From Siderastrea radians (Eukaryota; Cnidaria; Anthozoa; Scleractinia; Rhizangiidae): a DNA stretch of 64,000 nt. How positions within the stretch are numbered: position 1 is the first letter of the stretch; each line of letters starts with the position of its first letter. This document shows positions 54,011 through 63,660 of this stretch, piece after piece. The stretch lies in assembly GCA_964017195.1 (NCBI GenBank), contig OZ024895.1, forward strand, positions 24,897,875-24,961,874, given 5' to 3'. Below the pieces are notes generated by a model, which was given only the letters and a program-made list of their open reading frames with translations, searched no databases and was not told the origin of the DNA. A program made the position numbers and the translations under genes.

Positions 54011-55285
54011 ATAATGTCGTGTTCATCTGACCGTTCCATCACTCTGTTTAAAAGCAAAAGAATACATAAATACTATCAATTATCCGTCAACAAACGCTTA
54101 TCTGTCATTCGCACGGCAACAATTCGTACAAAAACGAAATTAGATAAACAACTTACGTTTGTTTGGCGGCCATGCTAAGAAGAAACCACTGAAACAATCC
54201 TGCGTTGCTTTTCTTTCCTTCACAAACGTCTTTCAGCAGAAAGAAACAAGAAAGAAGAAGAAAGAAGAAAGAAAAGGAGAAAACTAAACTCACGTTCTCC
54301 AAGCAACAGCAAAGCAGGCGATGTGGCGTTGGTGCCGAGTCGCCACGGCTGACCAAATCGGCGGGAAACGTGAATCGGAAGTAAAAGTAACTTCCAGTTA
54401 CCGTCGCCGCGCAGAAAACGTCTGGTGCTTAAGTTCCCTAATACGACCCAGGAGCTTTTCACGAAGGGAGCCAGAGAACTAGAGAACATGCCGCCTACAA
54501 AGGTCAGTTGTAACTTATTATTTTGGTTATCTTTCTTGACTTTCATAATTTAACTTATGACTGCATGTTTGTTTTTCACAGGATGCTCTCCTTAGCCAAT
54601 CAAACCGATCTATATATCAGGTGGGTGTCATAGCAAGCTCAGCAAAAGCTTCCAGAACCTTCCAGCATTGGTTGGATAAAGAGCAATAGTCGTTGGGCAC
54701 CAGTGTGGACCACTCTTCCTGAAGCGTCGAAAGGCTGCCGTGAATTACTCGAATGCGGAAGTAAGAGTGGATGCTCCGGGGCGCGCTGCAAGTGTCGCAA
54801 AGCTAACCTTCCTTGTATGGAACTCTGCACCTGCTCAGGAGGCTGCCAGAATACGAAGTGAAGTCGCTTTAACATACAGTATGCTCTGAGTAGCCTGGTG
54901 AACATATCACGTTGTATTTAAAATTCATATATTTATTATATTTTGTCTGAGCTGGAAAGCTAAACCGTAAGCCTATTTATAAGACCTATTTCCGACGTAT
55001 GTGTTGTTTTTCGCAGAGAATGTGACATTTTTGCAGTATTCGGTGAGTAATTCTAAAAATACAGGGTAAGCTTGTATTAATTGTGTTAACATCTTTAATG
55101 GCATAAAAAGAGAACCTCCTTCCCTTCGAATTTGTTCTTTCCTGCCATTCAACACATTAACGTATAAGCTCATAAAAAGATTATGATATGCCTTAGCAGA
55201 GTTTGTAAGGAAATCTACGTTACTATTACATTTTTATAACGTACATAGGATGTACCCCTTCCCCTCCCCTTCCCCCTCAATGGCA

Positions 55286-55736
55286 GAATTTTGTGGCATC
55301 CCTTTTGAATCTGTTTTATGTCATCCATGGAACATTTGTAAATGGTTGGAGATCTCTACTAAGAACGTACGCGTCCAAAAGTCTTTTAAATTACCGTCCA
55401 AGAACAAAAGATGTGAGTTGGACATTATTACCCCTCTTCTCCTCCCCCCAAGTGGTGGAATTTTGTGACACTTCTTCTGAATCCGTTTGGTGTCACCCAA
55501 GAAATATCTGTGCTGCTTGTGGTGTTTCTACGGAAATAGTGCGCGTCCAAACAACTCCCAGTGATCCGTCTTATAGCCAAAGTTATGAGTTGGACATAAT
55601 TGCCCCTCTCCTCCCCCCCTCCCCAAATAGTGGAATTTTGGGGCACCCCTTCTGAATCTGTTTGATGTCACCCAAGGAAGAACATCTGTGCCAAGTCTGG
55701 TGACTGTACGCAAAAATGCACGATGAGCGACCCTAC
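55286..55736 (-). repeat. Right compound inverted repeat (three units)
   Basis: GAATTTTG words at 55286, 55458 and 55633 (periods 172 and 175) mark three units; each carries GAGTTGGACAT and a pyrimidine-rich CCCCTCTCCTCC block. Antiparallel to 48095-48480. Confidence 0.8.
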
Positions 55737-55848
55737 TATTAGGGATTGACCATTAATTTTTCTACCTTTGAAGGTTGGAGGAGTGGGGCAGGGCCATGGG
55801 TTGAGCAACCGTTATTACTTGGCAAGAATTGTTTTGTTCGTGATCTCT

Positions 55849-56064
55849 CTACAAGAATTCCTGACCGAGACACTCTTCTCTGAAATTTTTATAGCGATTT
55901 AGATGATACTTGCCCTCAGCCACGATTAGGTCACTTACACCTGCTACACGCAAGGAAAGGTCGTGGTCACACTTAGCTCCCTCAAGTATCTGTTGACTCA
56001 TTTTGAAAGTTGTTACTGAACACAGTGTTTGCTTTTTAGGCGTTTCCTTGTCTTGACAAAACAT
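55849..56064 (-). pseudogene. Fragment of a TE-type zinc-binding N-terminal domain
   Basis: The frame has ETPKKQTLCSVTTFKMSQQI, LEGAKCDHDLSLRVAGVSDL and IVAEGKYHLNRYKNFREE. The DLIAxEAKYHxxC-type motif occurs at the N-terminus of large uncharacterised cnidarian TE proteins, possibly the same family as the gene at 48.7-54.9 kb. The last Cys of the motif is replaced (HLNRYKNF). It lies just outside the 48-55.7 kb element and on the opposite strand, so it is from a different copy. Confidence 0.5.
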
Positions 56065-58229
56065 GTATAGTTTCCAGTAGGGTCGAGAGAGTTCTGCTGC
56101 GAAGTGCTAAACTTTGAAAACTTGCAGTCGGTTCTGGTGGCGAAAGCTTATGCGAAGAAGTGAGCGGTTTTCTTAATCTACTTATCTTACCCTTTTGGTT
56201 TCTTATTTAGCTTTAAGTAAGAATGTATTGTAAATGCTGTAAAACAGGAACTCTTATGCCAGCATAATTCCTCTGCGTTGTTTTCCACAGCTGCACTCAA
56301 GACCCTGTCGATTGCTTCTGTGTTGGCGGTGTCCCTTCATTTTCGCCCCTTCTCAGATGATTCATTTAATGAACGCAGGCCTTGCTGTGTTGCGCTGAGT
56401 AGGAAATCAGTTTTTGACTCCTGGCAAATACAATCACTGAAAGAAAGAGTTTGGGAAGATCTCTTTAAACTCGCCCTTTCTTCCACTGTTGAACACAACC
56501 TACCATGGAGCTCTCACAGTTCGAATTAACAGCCAGGCAACTTTAAGCTTATTTGACTTGGATCATGGTGTGGGAAGTGTAATTTGACAGTAAGCACTTT
56601 AAAAATCGACACTTTTGTATCAAAATTGCATTTTCTTGAATGAAAGTGTCTTTCTATTGAATAAAAAAGTCAAATCCTGATCAGAACTTAGTAATCAGAA
56701 TCAGAACTTTATTGGTTTATTTAAATTTAATTCCTTTGCGACAACAATTTCGACACGCATCAGCAAATTACGTTTCTTATTAGTGTCAAGGCTTAAAGCA
56801 TATGAATGGGTTTGTCTGTATGAAATGGTGCTGTATTAAAATGATGTAAAAATCAAATAGTAGCAAAATTCGATCCCAATTAAAATTACCACTAAGATTT
56901 AGAAGAATTATGTGAACTGTATTGCATTTATGTATATTTTGTGGACGACTGTGTTTCTGAAAATGACGAAAAGCTTTTTGCCCTGCGTGCAGCAAAAAAA
57001 AACAGTTGATTACAAGTTGTCCATCCACAAAATCACAACGCTAGAGTTTCAAGAGGCAAAATTTAGTAGCTCAGAGCTTCAAAATTAAAAGTAATGATAA
57101 TCATACTTTCAAAATAATTTCCAAACTGGCTTAACAAAAAAGAAAGTACTTAAGCCTCGTTTCCATGACAGCTATTTGGGGTACGTTTTTTAAAGCCAGA
57201 TTTGAAGGGTAAAAACTTAAACTCAAGCTTGGTAAACAATTTTTTCGTGTTCAGCACATAATTTTCATTTAAAAAAGTATATTTACCAACTTTTCCTAGA
57301 GTTTGCCGACAGAAGTTTAAATAACAGCTTTTCTCATAATTTGTCCCAGTCTATCACCAGCGTAAAATAAATCTGAACATCAACCCCAGCTGCGTGTAAC
57401 AAGAGAGCTCGTTTTATGGCGTCATCCGTTACCCTTTTCCGGTCAAATACAACTTGAACGATCGCTTCCACTTCTTCCATCTTTGACAAATGACATGCGG
57501 ATCACCTTTCGGATCAATGAGTAGCACAATGTTTACAAAGCCGTGTAAACTAAAAGTAATGACAGCGATTGTTCCTAACATAAATGGTACAAACAAAAGT
57601 GTGACTCGCTGCTTCTAGTTGTTCCGACAGCATGTTACCCGGGAGTAGCCTCCGTACATGTACCATCGCCTCAGCTTTGGACATGTTTCAAGTTTCTCTT
57701 GGTGAGGGTAGAACTTGAACTGCTGTAACTACTTCTTCTACGTTTCCTCAAATTTTTACTTCCGCATTTGAACATGTTCTAGCATGATTTTATCAATCAA
57801 ATTTTGGCTGTTGTATGTATTCAGTATAGAGATCCATAAGATGCTTTTTCATCCTTTAAGTGGCTTTGAATCTACTTTTTTGTGCACTGTTCCTGTTTTT
57901 GCTTTGGAACGTTTGGAGTGGTCCTTTAGCAGTAAAACGAACAAATTGTTGTGAAGAATAGAAACAAAGTCTTCATTTAGAGCTTAAAAGAACCGTTTGT
58001 TCCGAACTTTTTGTTCCGAAACGAGTGGCTTAGGAACAAGTATTCCCAATGGTATTGTTCCTCTTTATCATTTTGGTCCCTTTTATTGAAAAAATACACT
58101 CTTAATACACCCTTTCAATATCACTCTTTGAATGCTGTTGTCTAGTTCACGGTGCCTGGAAAAATTAACCTTTTGTTTAAATTGACATCGGGTACATTCT
58201 AGTCATCGTATAACCAAATTATTATTATC
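56065..58229. other. Mostly unassigned; one gag-like mini-ORF
   Basis: No gene recognised except 57334-57480. A short frame at 56278-56529 (+) has no family resemblance. AT-rich toward the LINE-B 3' end. Confidence 0.4.
57334..57480 (-). pseudogene. Gag-like fragment of an LTR retrotransposon
   Basis: The 48-codon frame reads MEEVEAIVQVVFDRKRVTDD, then AIKRALLLHAAGVDVQIYFT. The KRALLLHxAGxDVQxIFxTL motif is characteristic of gag-like proteins of invertebrate Gypsy-type elements. Only this segment remains. Confidence 0.5.
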
Positions 58230-58593
58230 ATTTTTTTATAGAGTTCAATTGTAACAGACTATAAGATTATTACAGATTAAAAACACTACTTAGGAGCACT
58301 CCAATTACATTAGCAAGAACACACACAAACACCAAACAGAGACACAATGCAGATACCTCAACTACATTTATAAACAATGTTAATTAATAATAATTTAAAG
58401 GCAAAACCTGAGATTATCTTTTTGAGGCCAACCGCATTTTTCCTCCGTACAGTCCTTCCCATCTTTTTTTAAAATCTAGAAGCTTCTTGTTTCTTAAAGC
58501 AGTTAACTTTTCAGTCTCTTTCTTAGCTTCTACCTTGTGTAGATTCAAGGGAAATTTTGGAAGTGATTTGTTTCTTCGGCACTCCCATATGCT

Positions 58594-59640
58594 TCATTTA
58601 CCCAGAATTATCAAATAATTGAGAAGATCATTTCTATCAAAAAAGTCTACTATTGCATCTGTTAGTGATAATCTTAAATTTTCTCCGCGGAGGTCAAACC
58701 ACCAAATATTAAACATGTTCCAAAAGGACCGCGCATAGGAACAGTCATAGAAGAGGTGATAAAGGTATTCTTTACAAATTTTGCAAAAAGAGCGCTTCTC
58801 AGACTCGATAAATCCAAATTTGAACAATTTGGTATTTGTAAACACAATATTATTTAAAATTTTATGTTGAAAAGACGAAACATACGACTCGCTTGCAGCT
58901 GGATACGGAATCGAGAATACCTCCTGCAATGAGTTTGAAAGCTTCAGATCAGCCGACAGAGTCTTAAAACGGTTACGATATTTAGCTTTAGTGGAAATCA
59001 GCAACGAATAGAACTGCCTGCATCTTGCTGAGTATGTGTCGAATTCTGTGTTAGAAGTTTTAAAGTTTATAGGGTCGAATTCTACTGAAGGAAAAGAAGA
59101 TAACTTATTCTTAGGAACAGACATTCGTAATGCTGACCCTGTCAAAAAAATTAGTATTAAGCCCCCTAGACTTAAAAATTTCTAAAGAGCGAATATTGTC
59201 CAAAGTAAGCGGTAAATCCTTTAAATAAATAAATCCACAATCAAAGTATGTTTTATAAAAAACAGGTTTGTTACCAATTCTTATGTCTTCGTTGTTCCAA
59301 ATAACATAACTGGAGTAGTTATTGTCAGAGAAGGCATTTCTAAAATCAGCCTACCAAGTCAGTAACTGCAGATAGAAGTTGTTTATGCGTAGATTAAGAT
59401 CCTTGACATACACTTTAAAAGTAAATTCCCACCATATGTTTGTAAGTGGAATAAGAAATATGATTTCCACGGTCCCACGCGCTCGTCAAGAACGCGTGGA
59501 ATCCATGACAGTCTTGAAGCTTTAATGTGCGTTTCAAGGTCCATTAGATTCAGGACACCATTGGTTAGCGAGTTGATTACGGAGAGTCTGGTCACTTTAT
59601 CGGGACCTTTCCATAAGAATTTATAAATCATCCTTTCCAT
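58594..59640 (-). pseudogene. LINE-B ORF2 C-terminal region
   Basis: Frame 59640-59383 has MERMIYKFLWKGPDKVTRLS and LETHIKASRLSWIPRVLDER, the post-RT segment. Frame 59145-58594 (183 codons) has PINFKTSNTEFDTYSARCRQ, FYSLLISTKAKYRNRF, and CKICKEYLYHLFYDCSYARS, the C-x2-C-x6-H-x4-C zinc-binding motif that precedes the end of L1-clade ORF2 proteins, then FWNMFNIWWFDLRG. A gap with stops lies between the two frames (59380-59150). Confidence 0.8.
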
Positions 59641-59644
59641 TTCT

Positions 59645-60838
59645 TTAATAATTTGTCGTGGAGTTTCTAATATTGAAGAAACATATCAAGAGCTTAGGTA
59701 TAAGAAAAGACTTAATAATGGTCACTTTACCAAACAAGGATAAACTTCGAAGGCTCCATAAATTGATCGTTTCTTGAACGTCACTCAGTCTTTCGTGAAA
59801 ATTTTGTTTTATGACTTGTTCTTGATCACATGAGAAATGAATTCCCAGAGTTTTTACTTTCTCTAATGAATGTTTACTTGCTCCAATCCACATCGCTTTA
59901 GTTTTTGAAAGATTCATTTTTAAACCGGAGCATTCTTCAAAATCGTTAAGGATTTTTATAAGGATTTCAACAGAAGAGATATTTGCTAAGGTAGCAGTCA
60001 TATCCGCGTAAAAAAAGTGATTATTTCATCCTCGCCAATTTTGATACCTTCGATATATTTATTTGTCCTCAGGGATATTGCCAAAATTTCAATTGCAACA
60101 ATAAATAAATATGGCGACAAAGGGTCCCCTTGTCTTACCCCTCTTTCGAGTTTAAAGGGAGCTGAAAATAACCCATTGTTTAGAACGCAGCTTGAGACAT
60201 TATTATAAAAAGTCTTAATCCAACCTATCAGAGTAGGACCAAAGTTGAAAGCTGCTAACGATTTATACAGAAAATCCCATTCTATAGAGTCAAATGCTTT
60301 TTCGAAGTCAATGAACAGTAGAACACCCGGTGTCTTCAACGTTTCAGTGTGATCAATAATGTCTAAAATTGAACGAGCAACCTCACCAATAAACCTGCCT
60401 TTGATGAAGCCTGCTTGATTGTAGTGAATTATACAAGGGATAACTTTTTTCATTCTATTAGCGATAACCTTAGACGCAAGTTTAGAGTCGACTTTGACTA
60501 AAGAGATTGGTCTCCAGTTTTCCAAATACATTCGGTCTCTACCTTTTTTATCAATTTATGAAATGATTGCCTGTTTTTTGCGAATTTGACATCTGCCCCG
60601 GGTCAAATGAGTGGTTAAAAATATCTGTCAAGATTTCGCCAATTGAAGCCCAAAAGGTTTTGTAAAACTCAGCGGGCATTTGGTCATTACCAGGAGTCTT
60701 CCCATTTTCAAACGTGTCCAGTGCTTTGACACATTCTTCAATAGTTATTTGTCCTTCGCAACTTAGCCTTTCCTTCTCGGATAACTTTGGTATGCCTACT
60801 CCACTAAGAAACTGTTCTATTGTATTAGGATCAACCAT
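59645..60838 (-). pseudogene. LINE-B ORF2 reverse transcriptase
   Basis: 60838-60551 has ECVKALDTFENGKTPGNDQM and PAEFYKTFW (RT entry). 60531-59998 (177 codons) has YLENWRPISLVKVDSKLASK, NQAGFIKGRFIGEVARSI, LLFIDFEKAFDSIEWDFLYK (motif A with catalytic Asp) and LERGVRQGDPLSPYLFIVAI (motif B). The frame is lost by one base in a T-run at about 60010, just before motif C, which reads FYADM instead of FYADD, so the second catalytic Asp is lost. 60001-59645 continues with ECSGLKMNLSKTKAMWIGAS. Confidence 0.9.
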
Positions 60839-60879
60839 GTTAATTTTGCTACTGTATAGATTTTTGTAACATTTTGAAG

Positions 60880-61330
60880 CTGAATTTAATATTTTCTCAT
60901 AGTTGGTGGTGACGACTCCACTGAAAGTTTTCTTATGTGCTTCCTTGTATGATTTCTCTTTTCCAAGCTTACAAAGTACTTAGTACTCTTACCCTCATGC
61001 TCGTGCCATCTAGCCCTTGAGCGCAATATTAGACCTTTGGCTTTCTCCTTATAAAACTTTTCTAATTCGATTTTACAGTCGTCCAGAATTTTTTTCGAAT
61101 TGCTCGCAGGGGTTTTGTTGAAATTGAACTTGCACGATTTGTAGTCTTCTCTGTAAACTTTCCTCTTTCTCTCTCTTAATTCTGGCTTGATCTTTTGAAC
61201 ATTTCATCGAAAAAAGGCGAACGTTATATTTAATCCAATCCCATGCTACCCTTATATCTGAGAATTCTTCTCCTCTTTTCCATACTTCCAAATTCGTTTT
61301 CATCAATCGAACGAAGTTCATTCGTTAACA
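60880..61330 (-). pseudogene. LINE-B ORF2 linker between endonuclease and RT
   Basis: Frame 61321-61073 has MNFVRLMKTNLEVWKRGEEF, SDIRVAWDWIKYNVRLFSMK and a Lys/Arg/Glu-rich helix. WDWIKYNVR-type segments are typical of the region after the endonuclease in this clade. Further pieces run to about 60880 in other frames. Confidence 0.7.
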
Positions 61331-61339
61331 GCGATGTAT

Positions 61340-61750
61340 TCATTTTCCAATAACCCGGTCCTCTTGAGTTTCCTCAACATCCTGTAAAGGAAGTACTATT
61401 GCCGAATGATCCGTTTTGATAGCTGCAATAATATCTACGTTTTTGATCAAGTCCTGAAGTGTATCTGAAATGAGCCAATAATGCAATCTGCAGAAAATAA
61501 ATGGACATTTTTGGGACCATGTAAAACTTTTTATTTGGGTTTTTAACCCTCCAAATATCATGCAGGTCAAACGTCGTTTCAATTTCTTCAATCCAATCAA
61601 CAATTGTTTTCCTTGTTATTGTTCTCCCGCCTTGTTTATCCAAAATTGGATTTAGAGGACAATTAAGTCTCTGCCAATAATTATTTTATCTTCATAAGCA
61701 AGGTCCTCTTTTTGTAGCACGGGAAGCAAATGATCATAAAATTGCGCAGC
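61340..61750 (-). pseudogene. LINE-B endonuclease, C-terminal half
   Basis: Two overlapping frames (61643-61374, 61603-61340) contain DNKQGGR-like start, TIVDWIEEIETTFDLHDIWR, PFIFCRLHYWLISDTLQDLI and IIAAIKTDHSAIVL, the latter supplying the SDH-type catalytic motif (TDHS). The upstream half continues at 62347 beyond the inserted tRNA-pair element. Confidence 0.8.
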
Positions 61751-61855
61751 ATGATTATCATTGAAATTATGAATATATGAAATTCATAGATTTGAACTGC
61801 GGAATGAAGAAATAAATGTAAAGAAGATCCTCGCAGTTATTAACGCAACTTATGC

Positions 61856-61927
61856 AGGCTTGCCAGGATTCGAACCCTGACCTCTGCGATACCGGTGCAG
61901 CGCTCTGACCAATTGAGCTAACAAGCC
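61856..61927 (-). tRNA. tRNA-like gene, left member of the inverted pair
   Basis: A 72-base body, GGCTTGTTAGCTCAATTGG start, intact A box and B box (GGTTCGAATCC), acceptor 3' side CAAGCCT. The anticodon position reads GGT in loop CCGGTAT. No T-run directly after it on its own strand (GCATAAGTTGCG follows), so termination would differ from the right member. Confidence 0.55.
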
Positions 61928-62204
61928 AACTGGGAGCTGGTCATTAAATTGGTTCGTAAGATACCTGGGAAAAATGAAGATGAAATTATGAATATATGAA
62001 ATTCATATATTTGAACTGCGGAATGAAGAAATAAATGAAAAGAAGAGTCTCGCAACTGCATAAGTTGCATTAATAACTGCAGGGTTCTTCTTTACATTTA
62101 TTTCTTCATTCCGCAGTTCAAATATATGAATTTCATATATTCATAATTTCATCTTCATCTTTCCCGGGTATATTACGAACCAATTTAATGACCAGCTCCC
62201 AGTT

Positions 62205-62276
62205 GGCTTGTTAGCTCAATGGGTTAGAGCGCTGCACTGGTATCGCAGAGGTCAGGGTTCGAATCCCGGCAAGCCT
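62205..62276 (+). tRNA. tRNA-like gene, right member of the inverted pair
   Basis: A 72-base body, GGCTTGTTAGCTCAATGGG start, A and B boxes intact, anticodon loop CTGGTAT with U33 and GGT (Thr) in the anticodon position, followed by GTTTTTCC, a usable Pol III terminator. Of all copies in the window this is the closest to a standard tRNA fold. Confidence 0.55.
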
Positions 62277-62346
62277 GTTTTTCCAGGCTTTCTTTTCGCA
62301 ACTGCATAAGTTGCATTAAAAACCTGCGAGGATCTTCTTTACATTT

Positions 62347-62700
62347 ATGATTATCATTGTTAGGACCGTAAACATTGAATAGATAATAGTTTTCATCATT
62401 AATTTACCAATATATCTGCCGGAGGGGTGGACAAACTTTTGTTTAATTTTACAATCAAAGCCGTTTCGTAGTAATATCGCAACCCCTCTGGCATTACTGC
62501 TCCCATGGGCGAGTTCTAAAAGTGCGCCCCATTCGCTTTTCCATTGTTTTTCCTTTTCGTGCGTGGAATGGGTTTCTTGAAGAAATATTATATTTGCATT
62601 TGGTTTTCTACACCATGCAAATATTGATCGTCGCTTTTTAAAATTACTCAAACCTCTTACGTTTAAAGATAACATTTTGAAGTCACAGGGACCCATCCAA
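62347..62700 (-). pseudogene. LINE-B endonuclease, N-terminal half
   Basis: ATG at 62696 starts MGPCDFKMLSLNVRGLSNFK (the LNVRGL motif with the catalytic Asn), then RSIFAWCRKPNANIIFLQET (catalytic Glu), SEWGALLELAHGSSNARGVA and KFVHPSGRYIGKL. The start is likely the natural ORF2 start because the endonuclease begins a few residues later. Coding runs into the 13-bp duplication. Confidence 0.85.
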
Positions 62701-63137
62701 AGTCATGTAAGATTGCAATTGAGATCGGGGGGAAACGCGGATGACCGCCAATGATAGTACACAAATATTAAGAAGAATCTGCATCACATAAAAAACATAA
62801 ACACAACAACATAAACACACAAACAATATTTTAATAGATTTTTGAAGAAGAAGAATTATCGTAATAATATTGAAATAGCTTTTCCTGAAGGAGTTTTGAA
62901 TTCCTTACTCCAACAGCCGTGTCCAGTCCTAAGCATTTATACTTATATTAATGATAAGAAAAAAAATCAACTAACCCTGGCTCACTTTGGATCTTGCTTA
63001 GCGGAAAATAAATTCAAAATCAATTGATGTTATAAGTTAACCTCTACACAAACCCTCTAAATATAGAAAGCCACGGGAAGAAGCCAATAACAATGATAAC
63101 AACTAAGAAACAGAGATAGAAATAAAAACCAAAACGT

Positions 63138-63650
63138 TCAGGCCTCTGGCAGGAAGAAGGACTTCAATTTAGGTGGATCTTTTACTTTGTAGAGGATACT
63201 CGCTGGGACATTCCAAGGGATGTAAGCAAAGTCCACGTCTTCTCGAACGCGAATTTCTTCAATGTGCTGCTCTTTAAGTTTCTTTCGGTCGTCTCTCACT
63301 TTCTTCGACACATCATCTGATGTATAGAGATTTGCCTCCTGAAAGGGGTTATCTTTCAAAGCTGATGCGGCGTTGCTAAGGATATATTGCTTATCCGTGT
63401 ATCTTAATAAGTACACGTGGACGGGTCTCAACAAAGATGTAGTTGCTTCTCCTGTGTTGTTTTGGCATCTTATAGTGCATGAGCCAGGACCCGAAATTTG
63501 GCCGATTGGTACCACTCAGGGGGACAAAGGCTAATGTCCATGGTGATGTGGGTCAACATCCCTAGTTTACATTTTCGGGTGATAGCATTGCCAATTGTGT
63601 CACCTTCAGGGGGAAAATGACACTTTTTCTTACCTCTCCCCCCTTGGGTC
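63138..63650 (-). pseudogene. LINE-B ORF1, C-terminal half
   Basis: Frame 63515-63138 has RPVHVYLLRYTDKQYILSNA, ALKDNPFQEANLYTSDDVSK and KVRDDRKKLKEQHIEEIRVR, ending KLKSFFLPEA. It resembles the second half of L1-like ORF1 proteins (RRM-like plus C-terminal domain). Upstream pieces in other frames (to 63650) hold MDISVCHRVG-like coding, so at least one frameshift is present. The N-terminal coiled coil is not in view. A 440-base stretch separates it from ORF2. Confidence 0.65.
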
Positions 63651-63660
63651 ATTTTCCAAC

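Larger units (their letters stand above)
50159..54439. mobile_element. Complete-length PIF/Harbinger element, 4.28 kb
   Basis: The left end AGGAAACTTAAGCACCGACG and the right end inverted AGGGAACTTAAGCACCAGACG continue as matching inverted repeats for about 43 bases. Both are flanked by AAT (50156-50158, 54440-54442), a 3-bp duplication as expected for Harbinger. Removing it rejoins the coding of the host gene in frame (..CVN | NTTQ..). It carries the two genes typical of the superfamily: a DDE transposase on plus and a Myb/SANT-like DNA-binding protein on minus. Both are decayed. Confidence 0.85.
48688..54861 (+). pseudogene. Uncharacterised TE gene: candidate PIN/FEN-like core with Cys-rich C-terminus, split by Harbinger
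   Basis: Block 1 (48688-49062) has TFVEYARDIFVPFVRRTLDN and DIVREDYRPASLKETTRNKR. After a frameshift near 48985 comes EDSSNKVELFAFATAKS. Block 2 (49721-50155) has PLCDHEKADTRLLAHV, PLFHAITGCGSTSVFQG, AWEAWDVYPDVTDAFLEVTN and NLFIPLTIDSPTFAAIERF. Harbinger follows, then block 3 (54443-54501: NTTQELFTKGARELENMPPT) and, after an intron with AG at 54581, block 4 (54582-54861), ending in a 9-Cys stretch (CRELLECGSKSGCSGARCKC, KANLPCMELCTCSGGCQNTK). The HEADTR-type acidic motif and GC(D)-S/T pair resemble PIN/FEN nuclease active sites; here GCD reads GCG. Many frameshifts. The nuclease idea is inference. Confidence 0.55.
48095..55736 (+). mobile_element. 7.6 kb element with tandem-repeat-built inverted ends (GTAGGGTCGC...) and a PIN-like/Cys-rich gene
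   Basis: Left GTAGGGTCGCT...GTGCATTTTTGCGTACGG and the right end, inverted, GTAGGGTCGCTCATCGTGCA share a long inverted repeat of several hundred bp. Each arm is built from about 173-bp tandem units (two to three per arm) centred on AAAATTCCAC and GGGTGACACC words. The outer dinucleotides are TA. Inside lies a plus-strand gene, itself split by a Harbinger element. Long compound inverted ends recall Foldback-like or Academ-like elements; I cannot decide the superfamily. Removing the Harbinger leaves about 3.4 kb. Confidence 0.65.
61764..62346. mobile_element. 583-bp inverted tRNA-pair element with perfect 13-bp target duplication
   Basis: ATGATTATCATTG flanks both sides (61751-61763 and 62347-62359). 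The insert holds two tRNA-like genes in opposite orientation (61856-61927 minus, 62205-62276 plus) with their 3' ends outward. Between them the AACCAATTTAATGACCAGCT and CCCGGGTATATTACGAACC-type blocks are mirrored, so the whole insert is a large palindrome. It splits LINE-B's endonuclease. A 13-bp duplication is typical of L1-type target-primed retrotransposition, so it was probably mobilised as RNA. Confidence 0.85.
58230..63660 (-). mobile_element. LINE-B: L1/Tx1-like retrotransposon, nearly full length
   Basis: On minus: ORF1 (63.64-63.14 kb), endonuclease (62.70-62.36 and 61.75-61.34 kb, split by the tRNA-pair element), linker (61.3-60.6 kb), RT (60.84-59.65 kb) and C-terminal region with zinc motif (59.64-58.44 kb). 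The 3' side ends near a short AATAATAATTTGG-like tract at 58.23 kb. It differs from LINE-A in sequence and is clearly a separate family or subfamily. Frames are longer than in LINE-A, so it is younger, yet still frameshifted. Confidence 0.8.

Noticed and set aside
55250..55713. Overlapping ORFs on both strands at 55.3-55.7 kb
   Set aside because: They are frames through the 173-bp tandem units of the inverted repeat and recur at each unit.
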